Origin: Pseudoalteromonas sp. NBT06-2
GTDB lineage: Bacteria; Pseudomonadota; Gammaproteobacteria; Enterobacterales; Alteromonadaceae
DNA: 64,000 nucleotides
NCBI RefSeq assembly: GCF_002276045.1
Contig: NZ_NQMR01000001.1
Location: forward strand, 33,535 to 97,534
Direction: 5' to 3'
This document shows positions 47,557-55,817 of the stretch, one piece after another. Under the pieces are notes generated by a model. The model saw nothing but the letters and a program-made list of their open reading frames with translations. It made no database searches and was not told where the DNA came from. Each line of letters starts with the position of its first letter. Position 1 is the first letter of the stretch. A program made the translations under genes and the position numbers.

Positions 47557-50500
47557 TCAATAAATAAAGGTTTTTTTTTCAATATCGGTATACGGCAGTT
47601 TTACTGATAATTGCTGCGTTTTTTCGATGTAGAGTTGATTAAAACGTTCATATTGTGCGGAATTACCTTGTTTTAAATAGCACCTTGATTTTAACCACAG
47701 CAATTTAGGCAAAAAGAGGTCTTCATTAAATCGTTCTGTTTGTATGATAGATTTATCAATGATCTTTAAGGCCTCATCCCATAGGCCCTTTTTAAGTTTA
47801 ACTTCCACCAACATTCCGTGCCATAAGCCATGCATTTGTTTTGCACCTATGGCTTCCAACGCTTGGACTGATTGAGCTATTCTATCGCCATCATCTTGTA
47901 ACCACCCCTCCATTGCATCAATGATACCAAACCAATTGATGAGGTTACCCTGCTCACATATTACTTTTGATTCCTCTAACTTGACGCGAACTTGGGCTCT
48001 TTCATTGAAAAAATAGAAGCCACCAGCGGCGTAAATTTTAACTAAAACAAGGCAGTGACTGCTTTTTAATTGCTTAGCTAAATTTTCTGCTTCCTTTATG
48101 GATTTATGGAATTTCTTACAATCACCCAAACAAGCGTAGATCAACGAAGCAATACTCAGTGCCCAAATATTGGTATCTTGACCATATTGAATAGCATGTT
48201 CACTGTGCGCTATAGGGTCATACAATCGTCTAGCCTCGGCTACACAATCCAAGCCTTGATGCAATTTTCCGGCACGCCATAGTGCGTGCGATTTTACAGC
48301 TAGAAGTCCAGCCCGTTGGCCCGGATCTTCTGTTAATTGCAATGATGAATCTATGATATTCAATACTTTTTTCACATCGCCCACAACATTAACGTGATTT
48401 GCCAGCTGAATTGCAGTGTCGATAGATTGGTGACGCTGCCCCAAACTTTCCAGCAATTGTTGTGAATATTTGATCAGGTTTTCGACTTTTGAAGATGCCC
48501 AGCCGACAACCATCATTGAGACAGTAGTTAACAGTTGATTGACCTCTAGTTGAGTTTGCCCATCAGCGTTTATTTTTTTTAAGGCACTCAATGTTGCCTC
48601 CGCATAGTGTATGCTTTGTTCATAAGCACTTTTTTCTATAGCAGACATCGCTGCTTTTTTTCCGAAATGTGCAGCTTCGCTATAGGACTGACCGGCTAGG
48701 TAATGATAATGTAGAATGCCCGAAGAGTCCTCTGGGTTGACGCCGAAGCCGTTACTTATGGCCGTAGCAATAATCAAGTGTGCCTTTTTTTGTGTCGCTT
48801 GGGCCATACTTTCATAAGTCGCATCCCTTACCAAAGCATGCTTAAATATATAATTATCCCCATCCACTTTACGCTGCTGGTAAATAATTTCTGCTTCAAT
48901 GAGCTCATTTAGATCACTTTGTACCTGGCTTTCATTATTCTCTGATACTGCTACCAGTAGGTCATAGTCAAATTCACGGCCTATCGTTGCTGCCAACTGC
49001 GCTGTTTCTTTAGCATGTACCAATGAATCTAACTTTTGTTGTAAAGAATCTCTCAGGGTATTAGGTACTTCATCCAATTTATCTGGGCTGACAAAGTCAA
49101 TCTTACCTTCAATTTGATGCACTAGTTCCTTCTGCTTCAGCATATTAACCAGTTCTTCAATAAACAGGGGAATACCATCGGTGCGTGATACTAATACATC
49201 CAGCACATTGTCTGAAACGGCTTCATTTTCAAACAAAGAGACAATAAATTCAGATGTCGCAGCAGGTGTGAGTTTATTAACTGCAATAGGCTCAAAACCA
49301 AGTTCATTTAAAGACTCTGGCAAGGCTTGTCGAGAAGTACTGATAAACACATCTCTGCTAGGCTTTAATGAAGTCACAAATTGATTGATAAATTCTAGAC
49401 TAGTAGGATCGGCCCAGTGCATATCTTCAAATATAAATAAATTGCGCAGCTCTATTGTCACTCCCTGACTATCAATACTTGGGCTTTCGCCTTGATGTGT
49501 TAATAACGCATTCAGTACAGTAAAGAGATGTTGTTTTTGACTATCTGGTGGCAAGGCACTAGGTTGTTGGTTCTCCTTTAAAGGTAAATTTAACCAAGCA
49601 GATAAAATAATCAGTCCCTGCTCTTTATTTATATTTTGATGAGATTCTAATAATTGTACAGCGTGGTTGAGTCGTTCGGCCGCATCTGATGGTGAAAGTG
49701 AATCTAGTGAATACTGATATTTAAGAATATTCAATATAGGATAAAGCGCATTGTGTTGATGTTCTGGCAAACACTGAGCCACATTATGTGACATTTTTTG
49801 TGCTTTATTCCTCAGTTCAAATACCAAGCGGGATTTACCTATACCGGCCTCCCCATGCACATGCGCCAAATTTGCGTTATTGTTTTGATTATTATTAAGC
49901 TCTTTACTACTCAATAAAGCAGAAAGCTGATTTAACTCCAGATCACGGCCAATAAAAGCATGATTTTTTTGCTTGCCTCGTAAAAAACCAAAAGCTTCAA
50001 CATGGCGCTCTGCTACCAAATTATACAGCGCTGTCATTTCTGAGCCCATACCTAATGTACACGTTTTTACATGTTTAAATTCAGTATGAGTATCTAACAT
50101 TTTTCGGCTGAGATCAGAGCATAATATCTGCTCTTTACCCGCCATACGTGCAAGTTTCATCGCAATATTAGAGGTATCTCCTTCTGGAATCGCATCAGCA
50201 TAACAAGTTACTAAACCTGTGTGCATACCTAACTGAACTTCAAACTCTATGCCCTGACTTTCTCTGAGTATGGCATTTCGTTTATTTAAATTACTGACAA
50301 TATCTAAAGCAGTACGGGCACATAACCTAATATCATTGTCACTTGCTACAGGATAGCCAAAATAAAATAATAAAGAGTCACTTAACGACCCTACATGGCA
50401 GGCTCCATAACGAATGGCGGTATCTATACATTGGTTTTTTTGATCTCTATGTAATGCATCCATCACCTCATGATCTAAACTATCTTGAGCAACCGCTTGT

Positions 50501-51540
50501 ATATTCAAACAAATACTTAAGGCTGTTATCTGCTTACGCTCAATGAGTCCGGTATAAAACTTAGGATTATAGTTAGTGCGGGTTTCCTGATCTTCATGAA
50601 TATGCTCTGTAGTATTAAATCTAATTTTTTGCTCTGCTTGGGAAGCCAGCATACCTACTAAGTTAGAAAAATTTATCTTCAGAAGCTCCTGATATAACTC
50701 TACAGCCTTAACATTACGCTCAAAGACTTTCTTTTGTAATACGCGTCGTAATAAGGCTCCAACTGGATGACCAACGATTGATGCAGGCAGAGGCACATTT
50801 ACATCACTCAATTGTTTATGAAAAACAGACGCTAAATTAGAGCCTGATATTGCGACCTGCCCGGTTAAACATTCAATAAACAATAACCCCCAAACATAGA
50901 GATCCGTTTTTGTGGTGGGTGGTTCACCTCTAAGCTGTTCAGGGGCGCTGTATGAGGGAGTTCCTAAAGTTTCATGTGTGAGCGTAATACTTTTATAATT
51001 AAGCTGGCGCGCTTCATTAACTAAAGTGCCTATGCCAAAATCCAATACCTTAACATGCGTTTTAGCACCTACTTTAACCAACATAATGTTAGCAGGCTTA
51101 ATGTCTCTGTGTATTACTCCTTTTTCATGAGCATGAGCTAAAGCATCTAATACTTGAGCCATTATTTGAGCGGTTTCTAAGGCCCCCAATGCACTTGTTT
51201 CAGCTAAAGTTTGTTTTAAAGTTTTACCATCAATATATTCAAATACGGCATATAATAGATCATCATGACAACTACCTTTATCTAATAAACGTACAATATT
51301 TGGATGTTGTAGTCGGCTTCCTAAAAGTGTTTCGCGTTCAAACCTTTCTATGTAACGTTGTTTTTTTTCGGTATCAAATTCATCACTAATAGCTAAAAAT
51401 TTAATGGCTACAATTTGACCTGTATTAATTTGTATTGCGCGATAAACACGGCCAAAACCACCCTCGCCTATTTTTTCGAGTAATTTATATACCACAGAGT
51501 CAAACAATTCTGATATTTTATTTTCTATTTTATTATCCAC
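47557..51540 (-). CDS. TOMM-system Ser/Thr kinase - cyclase-like - ATPase fusion
   Basis: 1327 residues. Kinase domain at about 17-290: glycine loop GEGGFGRVY, Lys47, HRDIKPAN (Asp146), DFG (167-169). A nucleotide-cyclase-homology region follows at about 345-500 (QLGMHTGLVTCYADAIPEGDTSN). A large AAA/STAND-type ATPase comes next with P-loop GEAGIGKSR near residue 560 and FIFEDMHWAD as Walker B. The C-terminal half is TPR-like helical repeats. This is the architecture of the kinase/cyclase fusions described next to TOMM clusters. The cyclase region seems to lack a full metal/catalytic set, so it may be regulatory. It diverges from an FHA gene, its likely phospho-partner. Confidence 0.85.
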   Translation of the reverse strand: MDNKIENKISELFDSVVYKLLEKIGEGGFGRVYRAIQINTGQIVAIKFLAISDEFDTEKKQRYIERFERETLLGSRLQHPNIVRLLDKGSCHDDLLYAVFEYIDGKTLKQTLAETSALGALETAQIMAQVLDALAHAHEKGVIHRDIKPANIMLVKVGAKTHVKVLDFGIGTLVNEARQLNYKSITLTHETLGTPSYSAPEQLRGEPPTTKTDLYVWGLLFIECLTGQVAISGSNLASVFHKQLSDVNVPLPASIVGHPVGALLRRVLQKKVFERNVKAVELYQELLKINFSNLVGMLASQAEQKIRFNTTEHIHEDQETRTNYNPKFYTGLIERKQITALSICLNIQAVAQDSLDHEVMDALHRDQKNQCIDTAIRYGACHVGSLSDSLLFYFGYPVASDNDIRLCARTALDIVSNLNKRNAILRESQGIEFEVQLGMHTGLVTCYADAIPEGDTSNIAMKLARMAGKEQILCSDLSRKMLDTHTEFKHVKTCTLGMGSEMTALYNLVAERHVEAFGFLRGKQKNHAFIGRDLELNQLSALLSSKELNNNQNNNANLAHVHGEAGIGKSRLVFELRNKAQKMSHNVAQCLPEHQHNALYPILNILKYQYSLDSLSPSDAAERLNHAVQLLESHQNINKEQGLIILSAWLNLPLKENQQPSALPPDSQKQHLFTVLNALLTHQGESPSIDSQGVTIELRNLFIFEDMHWADPTSLEFINQFVTSLKPSRDVFISTSRQALPESLNELGFEPIAVNKLTPAATSEFIVSLFENEAVSDNVLDVLVSRTDGIPLFIEELVNMLKQKELVHQIEGKIDFVSPDKLDEVPNTLRDSLQQKLDSLVHAKETAQLAATIGREFDYDLLVAVSENNESQVQSDLNELIEAEIIYQQRKVDGDNYIFKHALVRDATYESMAQATQKKAHLIIATAISNGFGVNPEDSSGILHYHYLAGQSYSEAAHFGKKAAMSAIEKSAYEQSIHYAEATLSALKKINADGQTQLEVNQLLTTVSMMVVGWASSKVENLIKYSQQLLESLGQRHQSIDTAIQLANHVNVVGDVKKVLNIIDSSLQLTEDPGQRAGLLAVKSHALWRAGKLHQGLDCVAEARRLYDPIAHSEHAIQYGQDTNIWALSIASLIYACLGDCKKFHKSIKEAENLAKQLKSSHCLVLVKIYAAGGFYFFNERAQVRVKLEESKVICEQGNLINWFGIIDAMEGWLQDDGDRIAQSVQALEAIGAKQMHGLWHGMLVEVKLKKGLWDEALKIIDKSIIQTERFNEDLFLPKLLWLKSRCYLKQGNSAQYERFNQLYIEKTQQLSVKLPYTDIEKKTFIY

Positions 51541-51737
51541 TAAACTATCACATTAATGCTGTACCCTAATTAAATACTACGATATAGTGAAACAATGAGC
51601 AACCCCTAATTTACGACTATTAATTGAGTAAGTTTTGACCTCACAATACATTTGCAATCTAGGTGTAATATTAATCATTTTAATTCTCGTTAATATTGAA
51701 TTTTAATACTTAAATAATTTGAGGGTAGGAGATTTTT

Positions 51738-52724
51738 ATGGCGAGTTTAACCCCAATTAATTCAAGTTATGAGTTATATTTAAAGCCTTTTCATAGATTT
51801 GGCCGTTTATCTGATGCGGTAGATACCCAAATAGAAAGTCGAGAAATATCAAGAATACATACCATAATTGAATGGATTGATAACGTTTGGTATATCCGAG
51901 ATATCAGTAAAAACGGAGTTTGGCTCAATGGTGATAAACAGCAAACAAATAAGTTATATAAATTAAAACTAAATGACAAAATCTGTTTGGCTAATAAAAC
52001 ACAAATTACTTTCATTGTAACCAATATTTCACCACCACAAGATGTACTGATCCCGTTTAAAGAACATGAAAATAACACTATTGTGGCTAAAGAACCTATA
52101 TTATTAAAACATTATCATTTTTTACCCTCGGAAGAAGATCCCGAAGTGATCATATTTTATGATACGCTCAAAAAATCTTGGTATTGTGAAAAAGCGCCTG
52201 AATTTAGTGTAGTTCGTATTTCAGATGGTGAACTGATAAAATTTTCAGATTCTGTTTGGCAATTAATTAAAGTTGCTGATATATTCCAACAAGAAACGAT
52301 TGATATTTGCGATAATTCCAACAACGACCCGACCTTTATTTTTAATCTGAGTCAGGATGAAGAAGAGACAGAATTTCGATTGCAAAGCAATGAACAATTA
52401 ATTGATTTTGGCTTTCGCAGTCATCATTATCTGACCCTATTGCTTGCAAGATACAGAAATCAAGATAATACCATTGATATAGAGGAAAGCTTGAAAGGTT
52501 GGGTATCCATCGACAGACTTATTAAAGATTTAGGATTAAATGAAAGCCACATTAATATTCAAATTCATAGAGCACGAAAACAATTCGCTGATAAACTACA
52601 AGAATATAACCTGCGTGGTTCCATGTTAATTGAGCGAAAAAGAGGACAAGTAAGATTTTGCGCAACAAAATTTAAAATATTTAAGGGTAAACAAATTGAA
52701 GTCGATGCCATTTCAGCATGCTAA
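51738..52724 (+). CDS. FHA-domain protein with C-terminal DNA-binding-like region
   Basis: 328 residues. N-terminal FHA domain (about 15-100): FGRLSDAVDTQIESREISRIH contains the phosphothreonine-binding Arg/Ser/His set, and WYIRDISKNGVWLNG the D-x-S-x-N-G motif. The C-terminus (about 225-315) has FGFRSHHYLTLLLARYR, GWVSIDRLIKDLGL and HRARKQFADKLQE, like an OmpR-type winged helix. So it is a candidate transcription factor read out by phosphothreonine. Divergent from the kinase gene with 197 bases between the starts; that gap must hold both promoters. Confidence 0.8.
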   Translation: MASLTPINSSYELYLKPFHRFGRLSDAVDTQIESREISRIHTIIEWIDNVWYIRDISKNGVWLNGDKQQTNKLYKLKLNDKICLANKTQITFIVTNISPPQDVLIPFKEHENNTIVAKEPILLKHYHFLPSEEDPEVIIFYDTLKKSWYCEKAPEFSVVRISDGELIKFSDSVWQLIKVADIFQQETIDICDNSNNDPTFIFNLSQDEEETEFRLQSNEQLIDFGFRSHHYLTLLLARYRNQDNTIDIEESLKGWVSIDRLIKDLGLNESHINIQIHRARKQFADKLQEYNLRGSMLIERKRGQVRFCATKFKIFKGKQIEVDAISAC

Positions 52725-52831
52725 TGTTCGTCCTTGAATATTAGCAAAGCTCATATACTTTTTGTTTGTAACTGTGCTGCTATTTTTAACGTTTGGTCAT
52801 TTTTTAGTGAATAACAAAAACAATTTACGAT

Positions 52832-54433
52832 TTAATGAACTACTTTACCACTTAAAACCTGAGTATATTGGTTATTTTCTATCGTTAATGAACCATTTAC
52901 TAATACAGTTTCTATGCCACTTGATAAAACATTCCATTTCTTAAAAGTAGCGTTATCAGAGTAATTTTTTTCATCAAATATAATAATATCAGCATAGTTA
53001 CCGAGTTTAATTTCGCCTCGTTTTTTTAGATTCAAAATCTTAGCTGTTTGGTAACTGCTTTGTTTTATAAATTGGCCTAAACTTAACAGCTTTTGTTCTT
53101 TAACATATTGACGATACTTTTTAGGAAAGCTCGCATATTTTCTAGGATGGCCATTTGTACCGTCAGAAGAAGTCACAACCCAAGGTTTAACCATAAAATT
53201 TTCAATATCATTTGATGACATATTAAACGACGCAACACGAATTTGTGGGCCTTGTACAAGTTCAATAACTGTATCTGTTTCAGTTAACGCTTTTTCAATT
53301 GCAAGTTGCTTAAGTGTTTTTCCTACTAAGTTCTGATCTTCAGTGACTGTCACTAATAATGCTTCACCGCCACCACGACGTCTAATGTTTTCAGTAATTT
53401 CAGTTTTAATTTTTGGTAAAAGGCTTACATCATTCAATCTTTGATGAAATTTTTCCTTAGAATCTGCCATAACCCATTTAGGGATTACTGCACTGGTTAA
53501 CATAGTACCAGACGCGCGCCATGGATATTGATCCGCCGAAATACTAATACCATGTTGCTGAGCGGTTTCAATTTGTTTGATTACATCTTCACTTTGTCCC
53601 CATACATCAACACCTAAAGCTTTGATATGCGCAATATGTAAGTGAATATCAGCTAATTTAGCAATCTCAATGGCTTCATCAACAGCAGCTTTAAAGCCAA
53701 TATTAAAGGTACTTTCATCTCTTAAATGGGTATCATAAATACCTTTATAGTTTGCAGCCGTTTTAGCTAAAGCGACTACTTCATTGGTATCAGAAAAAGC
53801 ACCAGGCACATAATATAATCCGCTTGATAAACCAATTGCACCTTGTTGCATCGCAGTATTGAGCAAAGATTTCATTTTATCAATCTCTTCTGGTTTCGCA
53901 ACACGCTCTGCTCTACCAATCACTTGCGTTCTTAACTTACCATGGCCCACTAATAATGCAGTATTTGTACCTATACCATTTTGTTCAAGCTGTTGTTTAG
54001 TTTTTAAAAAATCAACAGGACCACCACCATCATTACCATTAACAACTGTTGTTACACCTTGCGTTAAATAATTTAAGTTACTATTTTTATCTTCACTCAT
54101 TAATTCTTCTAAACTATGAGTATGGGCATCAATAAATCCAGGACTAACAATTTTACCTTTTGCATCTATGGTCTTTTTAGCAACAATACTTTTACTATTT
54201 GAAGCATAGATCCCACAGATAACTTGCTTACAGACCGCAATATCGAGGTTTTGTGCTTTATTATTGCTTCCCGTATATACGGTACCTGATTTTATTAATA
54301 CATCTACTTTAAGTTCAGGGTCAATATGTGATGACTTAGCGAATAGAGAACTGTTAGTGCATGCTATAAGGCTTAAACTTAAAACTGCAACAACTGATAA
54401 TTGACCGCTTTTAACTGCCATAGGTAAATTCAT
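52832..54433 (-). CDS. N-acyl-D-amino-acid deacylase (D-aminoacylase family), lipoprotein
   Basis: 533 residues. Signal peptide with lipobox LSLIAC (Cys25), so a periplasm-facing lipoprotein. Amidohydrolase fold with FIDAHTHSLEEL (metal HxH), NGNDGGGPVDF, GLSSGLYYVPGAFSDTNEVV, YDTHLRDES, HLHIAHIKALGVDVWG, and WVVTSSDGTNGHPRKYASFP, which closely follow N-acyl-D-amino-acid/D-glutamate deacylases. It removes acyl groups from N-acyl-D-amino acids. It starts one base after the stop of the M14 carboxypeptidase gene, in one operon. Confidence 0.9.
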   Translation of the reverse strand: MNLPMAVKSGQLSVVAVLSLSLIACTNSSLFAKSSHIDPELKVDVLIKSGTVYTGSNNKAQNLDIAVCKQVICGIYASNSKSIVAKKTIDAKGKIVSPGFIDAHTHSLEELMSEDKNSNLNYLTQGVTTVVNGNDGGGPVDFLKTKQQLEQNGIGTNTALLVGHGKLRTQVIGRAERVAKPEEIDKMKSLLNTAMQQGAIGLSSGLYYVPGAFSDTNEVVALAKTAANYKGIYDTHLRDESTFNIGFKAAVDEAIEIAKLADIHLHIAHIKALGVDVWGQSEDVIKQIETAQQHGISISADQYPWRASGTMLTSAVIPKWVMADSKEKFHQRLNDVSLLPKIKTEITENIRRRGGGEALLVTVTEDQNLVGKTLKQLAIEKALTETDTVIELVQGPQIRVASFNMSSNDIENFMVKPWVVTSSDGTNGHPRKYASFPKKYRQYVKEQKLLSLGQFIKQSSYQTAKILNLKKRGEIKLGNYADIIIFDEKNYSDNATFKKWNVLSSGIETVLVNGSLTIENNQYTQVLSGKVVH

Positions 54434-54434
54434 T

Positions 54435-55571
54435 TTATTTTCCTGTTATGGGGTCGCTATTTAAAAGTGTTGTCATTAATGTATTTGCAGCACTCACAGC
54501 TAAAGTATTAATAAAGCGCCTATCAGTATTATCACCCATTTCATAAGTGATGGCATGGGCATTATATTTATCAGTAAAATACTGTTTGAAAACACCTTTA
54601 CCTGGGTTGTTGCCAGGCTGTTGTATCACATTAAAATCAGGGTATTGTTTATCTAAGCTATTAAGCCAAGTTTCAACTAAGTATGGCTGTTCCATGCCGT
54701 AATCTGACGGCATAGTGTAAAAAATATCTTTTTTAGTTGAGTGAAAATCTACTGCCATACGCATTTTCTGGTTTTTACCAACAAGGGATGATAAATAATC
54801 ATCTACATGCTTAGATTCAACTTGATCAAAACTTTTCCAGCTACGGTTTAAATCTATACCATTAGCATTATGACGCCAGTTTCCTAATTGTACGCCATCA
54901 GGATTCAGGTTTGGGATCACTAATATGTTAAACTTTTTTCTAAACTTGGAAGCAAGTTTTGAGTCGGAAAGTAAAGTTTCTGTAAATGGAAAGATTGCTA
55001 AAGCGCCCGTAATTTCTGGTGGATGTTGGCGTCCTAGAATAACTAACCAATCTTTACCTTCGCCCTTTGTTTCAATTTTATAGATTGGGCGGTCTTGTGT
55101 TGAGTTTCCCAGTACTTCTTGGCTAATATATTGCTGTTGTGCTAAATATTTACCCCATTGATAGTATTGTTCATTTGTCAGAATTTCTTGTGCTGAAATC
55201 CAAGTTGGTTTTTCACTTACTTTCAAGTGAAATGACAATTTATTTTTTCTTAATCTATATTTTTGTAACTGCCAATTTTGACCATCTAGGCTTATTTTTG
55301 GTGGGTATCTATGATGGCCATCAACGACTTTCATGATCACTTTAATATCAGTAGGCTTATCTGCTACTACTTTAAATGCATACCAAGGACTATCGTTAAT
55401 AGGGGTATTTTCGGGGATTAAAGTTAATTGATATGTTGAGTCATTAATTTGTTTACACTGGTCTAATCTTGCTGCAGCAAAATCATGTTCAAACTTCACA
55501 GATGAAAAATCACAAGCTAATGAGCCAAAGCTAGAAAGTGCACATAAACTAGCAAATAAAATACGTTTCAT
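54435..55571 (-). CDS. Secreted M14 zinc carboxypeptidase
   Basis: 378 residues from ATG 55571, preferred over 55616 because it opens a signal peptide (MKRILFASLCALSSFGSLA) and has AAGAG upstream. An N-terminal beta domain (to about 125) is followed by a peptidase M14 domain. Zinc ligands are in GRQHPPE (His, Glu) and DFHST (His), then NLNPDGVQLGNWRHNANGIDLNRSW, and the catalytic glutamate in TYEMGDN. It belongs to the M14 subfamily with the N-terminal beta domain (cytosolic-carboxypeptidase-like). It probably trims C-terminal residues from peptides in the periplasm. Confidence 0.88.
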   Translation of the reverse strand: MKRILFASLCALSSFGSLACDFSSVKFEHDFAAARLDQCKQINDSTYQLTLIPENTPINDSPWYAFKVVADKPTDIKVIMKVVDGHHRYPPKISLDGQNWQLQKYRLRKNKLSFHLKVSEKPTWISAQEILTNEQYYQWGKYLAQQQYISQEVLGNSTQDRPIYKIETKGEGKDWLVILGRQHPPEITGALAIFPFTETLLSDSKLASKFRKKFNILVIPNLNPDGVQLGNWRHNANGIDLNRSWKSFDQVESKHVDDYLSSLVGKNQKMRMAVDFHSTKKDIFYTMPSDYGMEQPYLVETWLNSLDKQYPDFNVIQQPGNNPGKGVFKQYFTDKYNAHAITYEMGDNTDRRFINTLAVSAANTLMTTLLNSDPITGK

Positions 55572-55617
55572 AAAGTTTAGCTCTTTATATTTATTGATAT
55601 AAGGAATGTTAGTCAAA

Positions 55618-55643
55618 ATACGAGCCTAAATTTAGGCTCGTAT
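55618..55643 (-). terminator. Terminator of the 55.8-58.7 kb TonB receptor gene
   Basis: Perfect 26-bp palindrome ATACGAGCCTAAA with its complement; on the minus strand it is followed by TTTTG. It lies between the receptor and the carboxypeptidase gene and is separated from the receptor stop by an inserted MITE. Confidence 0.75.
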
Positions 55644-55652
55644 TATGCGGTA

Positions 55653-55816
55653 TATACCCAAGCCACTTGATAAATTCCCTACAGGCGGGTTTTAAATGGT
55701 CAACTACCGCGTTATTTATGTTGATAAGGGAATAACCATTACCTGCAATAAATGTCTTGTATTTGACCATTTAAACTCCTGCTGAAATCATGCATTTCCA
55801 AGTAGCTTGGGTGTAA
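55653..55816. mobile_element. MITE copy D (164 bp, diverged)
   Basis: Ends TATACCCAAGCCACTTGATA and CATTTCCAAGTAGCTTGGGTGTA-like inverted repeat (right end CAAGTAGCTTGGGTGTA). The interior contains GATAAGGGAATAACCATTACC and CAATAAATGTCTTGTATTTG, matching the ends of the long copies; the centre is deleted. It starts one base after the TonB receptor stop codon. Confidence 0.78.
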
Positions 55817-55817
55817 A

